Below, piece by piece: positions 16,463-25,953 of a stretch of DNA of 62,230 bases. A model generated the notes under the pieces. It ran no database searches. It was not told where the DNA came from and saw only the letters and a program-made list of their open reading frames with translations. Origin of the DNA: Methylococcales bacterium (GTDB lineage: Bacteria; Pseudomonadota; Gammaproteobacteria; Methylococcales; Methylomonadaceae); contig JAURYI010000019.1 in the NCBI GenBank assembly GCA_030654015.1, forward strand, positions 1 to 62,230. The letters run 5' to 3'. How positions within the stretch are numbered: position 1 is the first letter of the stretch; every line of letters begins with the position of its first letter. The position numbers were made by a program, and so were the translations under genes.

Positions 16463-17680
16463 TTAAGGCGCGTAATGCGTTTCGATGTAGCGTTGTACGA
16501 TTTCCTGAAATTCTTCGGCAATGCGGTCGCCTTTCAGGGTGACGGTTTTTTCGCCATCTTCATAGACAGGCGCGACAGGGGATTCGCCCGTTCCAGGTAA
16601 GCTGATGCCGATATTGGCACTTTTACTTTCACCCGGCCCGTTGACTACGCAACCCATAACGGCAATTTCCATTGTTTCCACACCCGGATATTGGGTGCGC
16701 CAGACAGGCATTTGATCACGCAGATAGGTTTGAATATCCATTGCCAGTTTTTGAAAATAATCACTGGTGGTGCGACCGCAACCCGGACAGGAAATAACCA
16801 TCGGCGTGAAAGAGCGAAAGCCCATAGTCTGTAAAATTTCTTGTCCGACGATGACTTCTTGAGTTCTGGACGCACCCGGTTCAGGTGTTAAAGAAATACG
16901 GATAGTGTCGCCAATACCTTGCTGCATTAATACGGACAATGCCGCCGCAGACGAGACGATACCTTTTGAACCCATGCCTGCTTCGGTTAAGCCTAAATGC
17001 AGGGCATAATCAGAACGGCTGGCTAAATCCTGATAAATGGCGACGAGTTCTTGGACGTTGCTGATTTTGCAGGACAAAATAATTTTGTTTTTGCTTAAGC
17101 CGATTTCTTCGGCTTTTGCCGCGCTTTCTAATGCTGATAAGACAATGGCTTTGCGGGTGACAGCAGCTAACGGCTCGGGGATTTTCAGATTGCGGTTTTC
17201 ATCCAGTAAACGAGTTAAAACCGCTTGATCCAAACTGCCGCCGTTGACACCGATACGCACGGGTTTGTCGTACTGACAGGCGAATTCAATCATTTGCTGA
17301 AACTGTGGATCGCGGCTTTTGCCCCGTCCGACATTACCTGGATTGATGCGGTATTTATCCAATGCGGCGGCACAATCAGGGTATTTTTCCAGCAATTTAT
17401 GCCCGTTGAAGTGAAAATCGCCGATGATAGGCACACTGTAATCTTTCGCTAAGAGTTGGCCTTTAATCTCAGCGACCGCAGCGGCGGCTTCTTCGGAATT
17501 AACGGTGATGCGCACTAACTCAGAGCCTGCATCGGATAATTCCATGATTTGTTTGACGGTAGCTTTGATGTTGGCGGTGTCTGTGTTGGTCATGGACTGC
17601 ACCACGATAGGTGCGCCGCCTCCGACTTGAACATTGCCGACTAATACGCCGTGAGTGATTTTTCTGATACTGATTGACAT
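16463..17680 (-). CDS. ispG: 4-hydroxy-3-methylbut-2-enyl diphosphate synthase (IspG/GcpE)
   Basis: The penultimate enzyme of the MEP isoprenoid pathway, which converts MEcPP to HMBPP with a [4Fe-4S] cluster. The N-terminal TIM-barrel part starts [20 protein letters not shown]. The C-terminal part carries the cluster ligands in [12 protein letters not shown] and [12 protein letters not shown], with the usual Glu ligand region nearby. The ATG at 17680 gives 405 residues; a GTG nine bases upstream is possible but has no better ribosome site. It stands before suhB on the same strand, separated by a palindrome. Confidence 0.96.
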   Translation of the reverse strand: MSISIRKITHGVLVGNVQVGGGAPIVVQSMTNTDTANIKATVKQIMELSDAGSELVRITVNSEEAAAAVAEIKGQLLAKDYSVPIIGDFHFNGHKLLEKYPDCAAALDKYRINPGNVGRGKSRDPQFQQMIEFACQYDKPVRIGVNGGSLDQAVLTRLLDENRNLKIPEPLAAVTRKAIVLSALESAAKAEEIGLSKNKIILSCKISNVQELVAIYQDLASRSDYALHLGLTEAGMGSKGIVSSAAALSVLMQQGIGDTIRISLTPEPGASRTQEVIVGQEILQTMGFRSFTPMVISCPGCGRTTSDYFQKLAMDIQTYLRDQMPVWRTQYPGVETMEIAVMGCVVNGPGESKSANIGISLPGTGESPVAPVYEDGEKTVTLKGDRIAEEFQEIVQRYIETHYAP

Positions 17681-17706
17681 ATTCTGCACTGGAAAATAAA
17701 AAAGAA

Positions 17707-17735
17707 TGGCGGTGATTATACCCTATCGTCACCGC
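17707..17735. terminator. Hairpin between argC and ispG
   Basis: The arms GGCGGTGA and TCACCGCC pair around a 13-base loop. There is no run of T on the minus strand after it, so termination of argC transcripts is possible but not proven; it lies in the ispG leader as well. Confidence 0.35.
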
Positions 17736-17788
17736 CCTGCCATTAAGTTAAACCGTCATTAATACAGATACTTAAATACCGTCAACGC

Positions 17789-18820
17789 CTAAGGGTATAA
17801 GGCGACGATGGCTAAACCCGCATCCTCAGGCAAACCGAACATCAGGTTCATCACCTGCACCGCTTGCCCTGACGCACCTTTTACCAAGTTGTCGATGACG
17901 GATAACACGACGATGGTGTTGCCGCCTTGCGGTTGATGAATGGCAATCTGGCAGTTATTGCTGCCACGCACATCACGGGTGCTGGGGTGTGCGCCTTGCG
18001 GCAATACATCGACAAAAGTTTCCTGTTGATAACGCTGTTCATACAGGGCTTGAATATCGGCAACACTGGCGGTCAACTGGCTGTATAAGGTCGCATGAAT
18101 GCCGCGTATCATCGGTGTTAAATGCGGTACAAAGGTTAGATTGACGGCTTTCCCCGCCATTTGGCGCAAGCCTTGGCTGATTTCGGGTAAATGCCGATGT
18201 CCGCTCACGCCGTAGGCTTTAAAACTTTCGCCCATTTCACTCATTAAACTGCTGAGTTCGGCTTTACGTCCCGCGCCGCTGACTCCTGATTTTACGTCGG
18301 CAATTAAATTACCCACATCAACTAGCCCATTTTCAATCAGCGGCAAAAATCCCAGTTGGACAGCAGTCGGGTAACAACCCGCACAGGCGACTAACCGCGC
18401 TTGCTTGATTGCGTCACGGTGAATTTCAGGCAGACCGTATACAGCCTCACTGATTAACTCAGGGCAAGCGTGTTCCATGCCGTACCAGTGACTCCATTCG
18501 GCGGCATCTTTCAAACGAAAATCTGCCGATAAATCGATAACTTTTACGCCACACGCCAGTAGCTGTTCTGCCATTAACATGGCTGTGCCGTTGGGTGTGG
18601 CAAAAAACACCACGTCACAGCTTGCCAAGGTGTCCAGCTCTGGTGCAGTAAACAGCACATCAATATGACCGCGTAAGCTCGGATACACGGCATCCACTCG
18701 AATACCCGCATCACCGCGTGAGGTCACCACCGCGACTTCAACCTCTGAATGCAGTGCTAAAATCCGCAATAGCTCTACGCCTGTATAACCTGTTCCACCT
18801 ACAATACCTGCACGAATCAT
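17789..18820 (-). CDS. argC: N-acetyl-gamma-glutamyl-phosphate reductase
   Basis: The third enzyme of arginine biosynthesis, which reduces N-acetylglutamyl phosphate with NADPH. The Rossmann motif is [17 protein letters not shown] at the N-terminus, and the catalytic cysteine sits in [13 protein letters not shown]; a C-terminal dimerisation domain follows. The 343 residues match the usual long form. The gene is alone (no other arg genes near) and divergent from the quinone oxidoreductase gene, with a long palindrome in the shared gap. Confidence 0.97.
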   Translation of the reverse strand: MIRAGIVGGTGYTGVELLRILALHSEVEVAVVTSRGDAGIRVDAVYPSLRGHIDVLFTAPELDTLASCDVVFFATPNGTAMLMAEQLLACGVKVIDLSADFRLKDAAEWSHWYGMEHACPELISEAVYGLPEIHRDAIKQARLVACAGCYPTAVQLGFLPLIENGLVDVGNLIADVKSGVSGAGRKAELSSLMSEMGESFKAYGVSGHRHLPEISQGLRQMAGKAVNLTFVPHLTPMIRGIHATLYSQLTASVADIQALYEQRYQQETFVDVLPQGAHPSTRDVRGSNNCQIAIHQPQGGNTIVVLSVIDNLVKGASGQAVQVMNLMFGLPEDAGLAIVALYP

Positions 18821-18853
18821 TTTTTATCCTGTAATAATAATTTTAATAGCCAG

Positions 18854-18888
18854 AAAACCTGCGAGGTTTTGAAAACCTCGCAGGTTTT
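18854..18888. repeat. Perfect 17-bp-arm palindrome (AACCTGCGAGGTT family), copy 1
   Basis: The arms AAAACCTGCGAGGTTTT and AAAACCTCGCAGGTTTT are perfect reverse complements, separated by one G. A second, imperfect copy lies at 42531-42563. It lies between divergent genes, where a terminator would not be needed, so a dispersed repeat is the better reading. Confidence 0.85.
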
Positions 18889-18961
18889 AAGCACATCGTT
18901 TAAATCTATATGCCAATACCAGCATATAATACCCCATCCTTGTTTTTCCAGAACGCCACTT

Positions 18962-19945
18962 ATGATGATTCCAGAATTCATGCAGGCTATTGAAGTTGAA
19001 GCCGATACCTTACAACTCACCGCGCGTCTCACCCCCAAACCCGCCAGTCATCAAGTATTAATTAAAGTGGTAGCGGCGGGTGTTAATCGTCCTGATATTT
19101 CCCAGCGCAAAGGTTTATATCCGCCACCGACGGGCGCGTCCGATATACTCGGCTTAGAAGTAGCGGGAACGATTGTGTTAGTCGGCGCGGCGGTTAGTCA
19201 TTTAAAAGTCGGCGATACCGTGTGCGCGTTAGTGACAGGCGGCGGGTATGCGGGCTATTGTTTGGCATCGGCGTTGTTGTGTTTACCGATACCCAAAGGG
19301 TTGTCGTTTGTCGAAGCGGCGGCATTGCCTGAAACTTTTTTTACCGTGTGGAGCAATGTGTTTGACCGCGCCCAGTTACGCGCTAAAGAAACGCTGTTAG
19401 TCCACGGCGGCACGAGCGGCATCGGCGTGACCGCTATCCAATTGGCGAAAGCGTTTCATGCCAATGTCATCGTCACCGCTGGGTCTGAGGAAAAATGCAA
19501 CGCCTGTATAAAACTAGGTGCCGATACTGCCATCAATTATCACGAACAGGATTTTGTCACGGCGGTTCATAAAGCCACACGCAATAAAGGCGTGAATGTT
19601 ATCCTCGATATTATCGGCGGCGATTATTTTCCGCGTAATTTAAAATGTTTGGCTTACGATGGACGCTTGGTGCAAATCGCCCTGCAAAACGGTATAAAAG
19701 CGGAGATTAATTTATTACCCATTATGGTGAAACGCCTGACGATTACAGGCTCAACCTTACGCGCTCGAGACGATGCCTTTAAAGCCGATATAGCCAATCA
19801 ACTGCATAAAAACGTCTGGCCGTTATTGGCATCGGGTAAAATTAAACCGATTATTGACTCCACTTTCACGCTGGATGAAGCCGCCGTTGCCCATGAATAC
19901 ATGGAAAGCAGTCAGCACATCGGCAAAATAATTTTAGAGGTCTAA
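18962..19945 (+). CDS. NAD(P)H-quinone oxidoreductase of the zinc-free MDR family (PIG3-like)
   Basis: A medium-chain reductase without zinc ligands. The N-terminal part shows VAAGVNRPDISQRKGLYPPP and GLEVAGTIV, and the cofactor domain shows LLVHGGTSGIGVTAIQLAKA. This GTSGIG form of the glycine-rich loop is typical of PIG3/Qor-type quinone reductases that use NADPH. I set the start at the first of two ATGs at 18962; the frame is open from 18869 but would start with a TTG inside the palindrome. An ATG at 18980 is also possible. It is followed two bases later by the sulfurtransferase gene. Confidence 0.9.
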   Translation: MMIPEFMQAIEVEADTLQLTARLTPKPASHQVLIKVVAAGVNRPDISQRKGLYPPPTGASDILGLEVAGTIVLVGAAVSHLKVGDTVCALVTGGGYAGYCLASALLCLPIPKGLSFVEAAALPETFFTVWSNVFDRAQLRAKETLLVHGGTSGIGVTAIQLAKAFHANVIVTAGSEEKCNACIKLGADTAINYHEQDFVTAVHKATRNKGVNVILDIIGGDYFPRNLKCLAYDGRLVQIALQNGIKAEINLLPIMVKRLTITGSTLRARDDAFKADIANQLHKNVWPLLASGKIKPIIDSTFTLDEAAVAHEYMESSQHIGKIILEV

Positions 19946-19947
19946 CC

Positions 19948-20793
19948 ATGAACCACCGCACACTGATTTCTGTATCTGAATGTCGCCACTTCAGCCAGCC
20001 TGATTGGGTGATTATTGATTGCCGTTTTTCGCTCGCCAACAGCACGGCAGGCAGTTATGCCTATCGCCACGGACATATTCCGAATGCCCGTTATGCGCAT
20101 TTGGATAACGATTTATCATCACACATTACCGACACCACAGGTCGTCATCCGCTGCCTGATTTTAAAGCCTTGGCAAAAAAACTGGGCGCGTGGGGTGTAA
20201 GCAATCACAGCCAAGTGGTGGTGTATGATGATGCAGGCGGTGCGTTTGCGGGGCGGTTATGGTGGCTATTACGCGCCTTAGGGCATGATAATGTTGCGGT
20301 ATTGGACGGCGGTATAAAACAGTGGCAACAACAAGGTTACGAGCTGACAACTGCCCTGCCCCGTATTAAACCTGCCAGTTTCAGAGCCTACCTGAATGAC
20401 AATCTATGGTTGACCGCTGGACAAGTGGAAAACCAACTAGCGCGTAAAGCCATCACGCTGATTGATGCCAGAACCCCCGAACGCTATCGCGGCGCACAAG
20501 AGCCGATTGATCCAGTAGCTGGGCATATTCCTTACGCACTCAATCGCGCCTTTCAGCTTAACCTCAATGCGCAGGGCTTATTTTTAGCACCTGAGCAGTT
20601 ACGCGCTCAATTTAAACAACTGATTGGCGAGGTTAAACCTGAACACGTCGTACATTATTGCGGCTCAGGCGTAACCGCGTGTCATAATGTCTTGGCAATG
20701 GAACACGCGGGCTTGTATGGCTCTAAGTTATACGCGGGTTCTTGGAGCGAATGGATTAGAAATAAAAATCGGGCAGTGGCAACGTGTTGCTAG
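19948..20793 (+). CDS. Two-domain sulfurtransferase (thiosulfate/3-mercaptopyruvate type)
   Basis: A 281-residue tandem rhodanese. The N-terminal, inactive domain includes WVIIDCRFSL and VVVYDDAGG; the C-terminal domain carries the active-site loop in YCGSGVTACHNVLAM. The CGSGVTAC loop is the form found in 3-mercaptopyruvate sulfurtransferases (SseA), but activity on thiosulfate cannot be excluded. It starts two bases after the quinone reductase and is surely co-transcribed with it. Confidence 0.92.
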   Translation: MNHRTLISVSECRHFSQPDWVIIDCRFSLANSTAGSYAYRHGHIPNARYAHLDNDLSSHITDTTGRHPLPDFKALAKKLGAWGVSNHSQVVVYDDAGGAFAGRLWWLLRALGHDNVAVLDGGIKQWQQQGYELTTALPRIKPASFRAYLNDNLWLTAGQVENQLARKAITLIDARTPERYRGAQEPIDPVAGHIPYALNRAFQLNLNAQGLFLAPEQLRAQFKQLIGEVKPEHVVHYCGSGVTACHNVLAMEHAGLYGSKLYAGSWSEWIRNKNRAVATCC

Positions 20794-20856
20794 TAAATAG
20801 CAGCGTGACACATTAGAATCGTACCTGATATTGCATTATCCCCACTGAAATAAAAC

Positions 20857-20890
20857 ATGACTGCCAGTCCTTCAAAGGACTGGCAGTCAT
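20857..20890. repeat. 16-bp-arm palindrome (GACTGCCAGTCC family), copy 1
   Basis: The arms ATGACTGCCAGTCCTT and AAGGACTGGCAGTCAT are separated by CA. A diverged copy is found at 53372-53406 behind coxC. It overlaps the 5' leader of the BI-1 gene, so it may form an mRNA hairpin there or end the sulfurtransferase transcript. Confidence 0.8.
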
Positions 20891-20927
20891 CATGTGTCAT
20901 TTTCAATTTTTTAAGGAATCAAGCACC

Positions 20928-21596
20928 ATGAATTCAAATACCGTGATTAATCAGTCAGCGTCCAGCACGTTGGCAACCAATAAAGTATTGCGTAACACTT
21001 ATTTATTATTATCCATGACGCTGTTTTTCAGTGCCATGACCGCAGGTTTGTCTATGATGATGAACTTGCCGCCGTTCGGCTTTCTTATCACCATAGTGGG
21101 CTTTTACGGTCTGATTTTTCTCACATCAAAATACAGCGACCGCGCCTTAGGCTTGCTGTTTACTTTTATGCTGACTGGCTTTATGGGTTTAACTCTGGGC
21201 CCGATTTTAAATATGTACATCCACAACTTCAGCAATGGTCATGAATTAATCATCATGGCATTGGCTGGCACGGGTACGATTTTCTTGGGTTTATCCGCTT
21301 ACGCATTAACCACTCGTAAAGATTTCAGCTTCATGGGCGGTTTCTTAATGACAGGAATGCTGGTGGCTATTTTAGCGATGATTGGCGCAATGGTATTTAA
21401 TATCCCTGCGTTATCACTGGCGGTTTCAGCAATGTTCATTTTGTTGATGTCTGGCATGATTTTATACCAAACCAGTGAAATCATTCACGGTGGCGAAACC
21501 AACTACATCCGCGCCACGGTGTCGTTATATGTATCACTGTACAACTTGTTCTTGAGCTTGTTACAAATATTGGGCATCTTTGGCGGCAGAGAATAA
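20928..21596 (+). CDS. BAX inhibitor-1 / YccA family membrane protein
   Basis: A 222-residue protein with seven probable membrane helices from about residue 25 to the end and the family hallmarks MTLFFSAMTAGLSM near the N-terminus and LSLLQILGIFGGRE at the C-terminus. Bacterial members act as membrane ion or calcium leak channels, or, as with YccA, modulate the FtsH protease; which applies here cannot be told. The ATG at 20928 has AAGGA ten bases upstream; the frame upstream of it runs through the palindrome. A strong terminator follows. Confidence 0.92.
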   Translation: MNSNTVINQSASSTLATNKVLRNTYLLLSMTLFFSAMTAGLSMMMNLPPFGFLITIVGFYGLIFLTSKYSDRALGLLFTFMLTGFMGLTLGPILNMYIHNFSNGHELIIMALAGTGTIFLGLSAYALTTRKDFSFMGGFLMTGMLVAILAMIGAMVFNIPALSLAVSAMFILLMSGMILYQTSEIIHGGETNYIRATVSLYVSLYNLFLSLLQILGIFGGRE

Positions 21597-21616
21597 CTGT
21601 TCCGCTAAGCTACAAC

Positions 21617-21645
21617 AAAAAAGCCCGATTCTATCGGGCTTTTTT
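21617..21645. terminator. Bidirectional intrinsic terminator
   Basis: The arms AAGCCCGAT and ATCGGGCTT pair around TCT, with an A run before and a T run after. It ends both the BI-1 transcript and the convergent hydrolase transcript. Confidence 0.92.
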
Positions 21646-21648
21646 ACA

Positions 21649-22404
21649 CTAGTTTTTTTCACACCATTCCCGCAACTGCTCTATCACCCAAGCAGCATCA
21701 TCAAGGCATAAATCATGCCCTGCCCACGGATGGCTGATTAACGGCAATGACCAGCGTTTGCTGATACTTTCTGAACAGGCGGGTGACACCAGCCTGTCTC
21801 CTAAACCATTCAACAATAATACAGGCGGAATCGGTTTATCCAGTGCAGGCGCGTACTTGGCGGCGGCGATAATTTGCCGTAGTGCATTTTGTTTGCTCAC
21901 AGGGCGTGAGCGTTGGATGTTGTCCCACTCTACCGCAACATTTTCATGTTGGGCGGCAAGATTACTCACCAGTTTTACAATCGCCAATTCCTGTTGATAG
22001 CAATCGGACTGGCAGACAATAGCCGCCAGTTTGCCGTAACTTTGCCAGCGCAACCGCTGATAAAACGGATTGACCGTTGCCAGACTGCTGTTCATCAATA
22101 CCGCGCTATGAATATCATCGGGGTATTGCTGCATCCATTCCCACGCCACCATACCGCCTAATGACAAGGTTAATAATCTGGGTTTCGACTGCAAATAACC
22201 TTTTTCCAGCGCGTGTTGGCGTAACAGCTGAGTTATCTCGGCAATAGAATCAGGACTGGTTTCCTGATAATAAGCACCACTGCCCGATAAATCCAAAGTA
22301 TTAATCTGCGCATCTGGAAAAGCGCACTGCATTTGCGTGACAAAATCGCCCCAATGCCCTGCTTCACGAGTCAAGCCGCGCAGTAATAGCCAGTTATTGT
22401 TCAT
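21649..22404 (-). CDS. Alpha/beta hydrolase
   Basis: A 251-residue alpha/beta-hydrolase. The nucleophile elbow is TLSLGGM (Ser at about 103), the acid is in LGDRLVSP and the catalytic His in WAGHDLCLDD, so the triad is complete. It resembles BioH-sized esterases, but I see no reason to assign biotin synthesis. It overlaps the M14 peptidase gene by 11 bases, which suggests tight coupling and perhaps joint action on an ester- or peptide-linked substrate. Substrate unknown. Confidence 0.85.
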   Translation of the reverse strand: MNNNWLLLRGLTREAGHWGDFVTQMQCAFPDAQINTLDLSGSGAYYQETSPDSIAEITQLLRQHALEKGYLQSKPRLLTLSLGGMVAWEWMQQYPDDIHSAVLMNSSLATVNPFYQRLRWQSYGKLAAIVCQSDCYQQELAIVKLVSNLAAQHENVAVEWDNIQRSRPVSKQNALRQIIAAAKYAPALDKPIPPVLLLNGLGDRLVSPACSESISKRWSLPLISHPWAGHDLCLDDAAWVIEQLREWCEKN

Positions 22405-23416
22405 ACCATAATCTCATTGCCTGTTGTCGATAATCCTGTTGTTGCGCGGCATCCTGCGTTGCCCAACCGCTGGGATTTAATAAACTGCGGTATAAAAAAT
22501 CAAACAAAATTAAATGCCGTCGCAGAATGCGCTGTTGTCGATGCGGCACTAACGGATGAAACAAGCCGTGACGCATAAAAATATGTCTGGGACTTTTGCG
22601 CAGCCACACCCACGAGCCCATTTCCAGCGTGAGCGGCAGGAATATCCGCTGCCCGTCAGTATTATTCTGTAAAAACTCCTGATACAGATAATCCCACAAG
22701 TCACCCTCAATCACATATTCCTGACTCATGGGTTCAATTTTGTAAAAATGATGCGGATAACACCGCTCGAATAATTCTTTCCACGCAAACGCTTGAGCAA
22801 TATCAGGATACGGTTCACGACAGTACGCATACGGAAACCACAACCTGTCCTGAATGCCGAAACCCGAATGTAAATCCACGGTGATGGTAAGCGGCGATTG
22901 TGCGATACAACGGCGCACCGCTGTACACAATGCCTGTGCTTCAATTTCCATACTCTCGTGATTACCCTGATACCACGGTAAATGCGGCGTGATGCGCTGT
23001 CCACTGTAAAACTTACGCTCACCCACCGCCTGCACGGGAGAGTTACGCATTAAATCCACACCATTGCCATTACAGCGGGTGCTGGAAAATACCCCGACTG
23101 GATTGACCAAAGGGAAAAACAGCAAGCGTGAGGTTTCCAGTTGCGCTTTAAACGTGTCATCCCATTTCAATAGCTCAATAATGGTCTGTAAATAGGCAAA
23201 AATAATTTCCGAGCCGATTTTTTCCAAACCATGCACGCCACCAAAATACGCCAGCACTGGCACATCAGGTCGGGTTGATCCTAGGCTGATACAATAAAGC
23301 GGAAATTCATACTGCTGATAAGGAACAGTGCCAAGAATCTCCACTCGGGCATAATCACCTAACTGCGCAATAATTTTTTCCAGTAATTCAAGTTCAGGAA
23401 AGTTCTTGTAATTCAT
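22394..23416 (-). CDS. M14-family zinc carboxypeptidase-like protein
   Basis: A 340-residue enzyme with the metallo-carboxypeptidase zinc site: GGVHGLEKIG (His and Glu ligands, about residues 60-65) and TVDLHSGFG (second His, about residue 180). LVNPVGVFSSTRCNGNGVDLMRN matches the substrate-binding Asn-Arg region; here it is split as LVNPVGV and GNGVDLMRN. Relatives remove C-terminal residues or cleave amide bonds on wall peptides or amino-acid derivatives. No signal peptide is seen. It begins behind the ftsZ terminator and is coupled to the hydrolase gene. Confidence 0.85.
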   Translation of the reverse strand: MNYKNFPELELLEKIIAQLGDYARVEILGTVPYQQYEFPLYCISLGSTRPDVPVLAYFGGVHGLEKIGSEIIFAYLQTIIELLKWDDTFKAQLETSRLLFFPLVNPVGVFSSTRCNGNGVDLMRNSPVQAVGERKFYSGQRITPHLPWYQGNHESMEIEAQALCTAVRRCIAQSPLTITVDLHSGFGIQDRLWFPYAYCREPYPDIAQAFAWKELFERCYPHHFYKIEPMSQEYVIEGDLWDYLYQEFLQNNTDGQRIFLPLTLEMGSWVWLRKSPRHIFMRHGLFHPLVPHRQQRILRRHLILFDFLYRSLLNPSGWATQDAAQQQDYRQQAMRLWYEQ

Positions 23417-23493
23417 GCTGTTCCAGTTTGTGAGACCAAAAAAGTATTAATGAAATGGTGTTTTGTGTAGATACAAAAAATCCGCACCCGCAC

Positions 23494-23523
23494 AAAAAAG
23501 CCCGACTTAAGTCGGGCTTTTTT
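23494..23523 (-). terminator. Terminator of the dcw cluster, behind ftsZ
   Basis: A perfect 30-base palindrome AAAAAAGCCCGACTT / AAGTCGGGCTTTTTT with no loop bases beyond the stem centre. The GC core and T run mark an efficient intrinsic terminator, separating ftsZ from the M14 gene on the same strand. Confidence 0.95.
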
Positions 23524-23534
23524 GTGTCTGAAAA

Positions 23535-24692
23535 CTAATCCGCCTGTCGTCTTAAAAACGCAGGAATATCCAGATAATCCAAATCGCCTTTCGGTTGTTG
23601 ATTCAGGGTACGCGCTTCCCGATTTTCCTGTCTGCTTTGACGTGTTGAAGGAGGCGCATCAAAACCGCTGTAATCAACAGCACCGCTCATGTTGGTTTGC
23701 ATGGATTTAACGGTGGCTTTTGCCTGCACAGAAGGTAAGCCCATGCCTGTGGCGACCACGGTGACTTTAATTTCATCGTCTGAACCTGATGAATCAATTG
23801 CGGTACCGATTTTGATAATAGCATCTTCGGAAGCAAATTCATGGACGATATTGCCCACTTCACTAAACTCAGCCATGCTCATGTTGGACGCGGAAATGTT
23901 GACTAAAATACCGCGCGCGCCTTGTAAATTAATGTCTTCCAATAATGGACAGGCAATGGCTTTTTCAGCCGCTTCGCGGGCGCGATTTTCACCTGATGCC
24001 GTACCTGTACCCATGATTGCCGCACCCATGCCTGACATAACGGTTCTTACGTCGGCAAAGTCAACGTTAATCATACCCGGATGAACAATCAGTTCGGTGA
24101 TACCTTGTACTGCATCTAATAACACGTCGTTAGCCGCTTTGAAAGCATCCGCTAAAGACACGTTGTTGCCGAGTACAGGTAATAATTTCTGATTGGGAAT
24201 AGTGATTAATGAATCAACGTATTTTTCCAGTTCAACAATGCCGCGTTCTGCCACTGCTTGTTTCTTTTTACCTTCAAACAGAAACGGTTTAGTGACGACA
24301 GCAACGGTTAGAATACCCATTTCTTTGGCGATAGAAGCAATGACGGGAATTGCGCCTGTGCCTGTGCCGCCGCCCATGCCTGCGGTTAAAAACACCATAT
24401 CCGCGCCTTGCAGCACTTCTTTGATGCGTTCTTTATTTTCTTCGGCGGCCTGGCGACCGATTTCAGGATTTGTTCCTGCACCCAAGCCTTTGGTGAGTTC
24501 AACGCCGAGTTGAATGATGGTGCCGATATTCAGTTTTCGTAATGCCTGTGCATCGGTATTTGCACAGATAAATTCTACGCCATCAATGTTACCGTCAATC
24601 ATGTGATTAACGGCGTTGCCACCGCCGCCGCCCACACCAATAACCTTGATGACGGCAGTCTCGCTGTATGTGTCTACTAGTTCATATTTCAT
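23535..24692 (-). CDS. ftsZ: Cell division GTPase FtsZ
   Basis: The tubulin homologue that forms the division ring. GTP-binding loops are visible as VGGGGGNAV (20-28) and the tubulin signature GGGTGTG (107-113). The catalytic T7 loop follows in NVDFADVRTVM, and the flexible linker ends in the conserved C-terminal peptide LDYLDIPAFLRRQAD that binds FtsA and ZipA. The 385-residue length is normal. It is the last gene of the dcw cluster, 33 bases after ftsA; that gap is the largest inside the cluster and could house an extra promoter. Confidence 0.99.
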   Translation of the reverse strand: MKYELVDTYSETAVIKVIGVGGGGGNAVNHMIDGNIDGVEFICANTDAQALRKLNIGTIIQLGVELTKGLGAGTNPEIGRQAAEENKERIKEVLQGADMVFLTAGMGGGTGTGAIPVIASIAKEMGILTVAVVTKPFLFEGKKKQAVAERGIVELEKYVDSLITIPNQKLLPVLGNNVSLADAFKAANDVLLDAVQGITELIVHPGMINVDFADVRTVMSGMGAAIMGTGTASGENRAREAAEKAIACPLLEDINLQGARGILVNISASNMSMAEFSEVGNIVHEFASEDAIIKIGTAIDSSGSDDEIKVTVVATGMGLPSVQAKATVKSMQTNMSGAVDYSGFDAPPSTRQSRQENREARTLNQQPKGDLDYLDIPAFLRRQAD

Positions 24693-24725
24693 GTTACTGC
24701 CCCTTAGCTGTACAATGCAAAGCCA

Positions 24726-25952
24726 TTAAAAATTACCATTAAACCAATTTTTTATTTTTTCAAACCATCCAGAACCTTCGGCATCGCTGCTGCCAATCAG
24801 ATTTTGATGCTCTTTTCCGTATATTAATAAGCCAACGCCAGTCGAGTGAATCGGATTTTTCACCACTTCCGTTAATCCTGTGACATTTTGCGGTCCCCCC
24901 ATTCTGACGGGGACATGAAAAATCTCTTCAGCCAAATCAATCAAGCCCATGACTTTTGAGCTGCCGCCCGTTAAGACCACACCTGCGGCAATAACGTCTT
25001 CATAACCGCTGCGCCGTAATTCGGCTTGTACCAGTAACAGCAATTCTTCGTAACGCGGCTCGACAATTTCTGCCAGATTCTGCGCAGAAATTTTGCGTGG
25101 CGATCGGTCACCGATACTGGGTACTTCAATCGTGCCATCAACATCCGCCAGTTGCGTTAATGCACAGGCGTATTTACGCTTAATGTCTTCCGCATTAATG
25201 GTCGGTGTACGCAAGGCGACGGCTATGTCATTAGTGACCTGATCACCTGCGACAGGAATAACCGCCGTGTGTTTAATCGCACCATCCGAATAAACGGCAA
25301 TATCGGTTGTGCCGCCACCAATATCAATAAGACACACACCGAGCTCTTTCTCGTCTTCCGTCAGTACCGCATTGCAGGAAGCGAGCTGTTCCAAGACCAA
25401 ATCTTCTACTTCTAAGCCACAACGGCGAATACATTTAATAATATTCTGCGAGGCACTGACGCTGCCTGTGACCATGTGAACTTTCGCTTCCAAACGTATG
25501 CCCGACATACCGATGGGTTCTTTAATGCCGCCTTGTAAATCAATCACAAATTCTTGCGGCAGTATGTGTAAAATTTTCTGGTCAGCGGGAATAGCCACCG
25601 CACGCGCCGAGTCTATCACGCGGTCTATATCGTATTGCGTCACTTCCTTGTCTTTGATTGCCACGATTCCGTGGGAGTTAAGACTTCTGATATGACAACC
25701 TGCAATCCCTGCAAACACCGATGTAATCTGACAGCCCGCCATTAATTCGGCTTCTTCAACTGCTTTCTGTATGGACTGCACAGTAGATTCAAGATTAACA
25801 ACGACACCTTTTTTAAGACCGCGCGACGGTGCAGAGCCTATGCCTATTATTTCAAGGTTGCCCTCATTGGAAAGCTCGCCGACAATCGCCGCGACTTTGG
25901 ATGTTCCAATATCCAGACCCACTATTAAATTACGCTCTGTTTTTTTTGCCAT
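24726..25952 (-). CDS. ftsA: Cell division protein FtsA
   Basis: An actin-like ATPase that tethers FtsZ filaments to the membrane. The nucleotide motifs are LIVGLDIGTSKVAAIVG at the N-terminus, CLIDIGGGTTDIAVY in the middle and GVVLTGGSSKVMGL near the C-terminus. The 1C domain lies between about residues 85 and 165, and the end WFEKIKNWFNGNF is the amphipathic membrane-targeting helix. It follows ftsQ after one base. Confidence 0.98.
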   Translation of the reverse strand: MAKKTERNLIVGLDIGTSKVAAIVGELSNEGNLEIIGIGSAPSRGLKKGVVVNLESTVQSIQKAVEEAELMAGCQITSVFAGIAGCHIRSLNSHGIVAIKDKEVTQYDIDRVIDSARAVAIPADQKILHILPQEFVIDLQGGIKEPIGMSGIRLEAKVHMVTGSVSASQNIIKCIRRCGLEVEDLVLEQLASCNAVLTEDEKELGVCLIDIGGGTTDIAVYSDGAIKHTAVIPVAGDQVTNDIAVALRTPTINAEDIKRKYACALTQLADVDGTIEVPSIGDRSPRKISAQNLAEIVEPRYEELLLLVQAELRRSGYEDVIAAGVVLTGGSSKVMGLIDLAEEIFHVPVRMGGPQNVTGLTEVVKNPIHSTGVGLLIYGKEHQNLIGSSDAEGSGWFEKIKNWFNGNF

Positions 25953-25953
25953 T

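Noticed and set aside
18869-18961. N-terminal extension of the quinone oxidoreductase
   Set aside because: The first part is encoded by the palindrome and starts at a TTG; family proteins begin close to the later ATGs.
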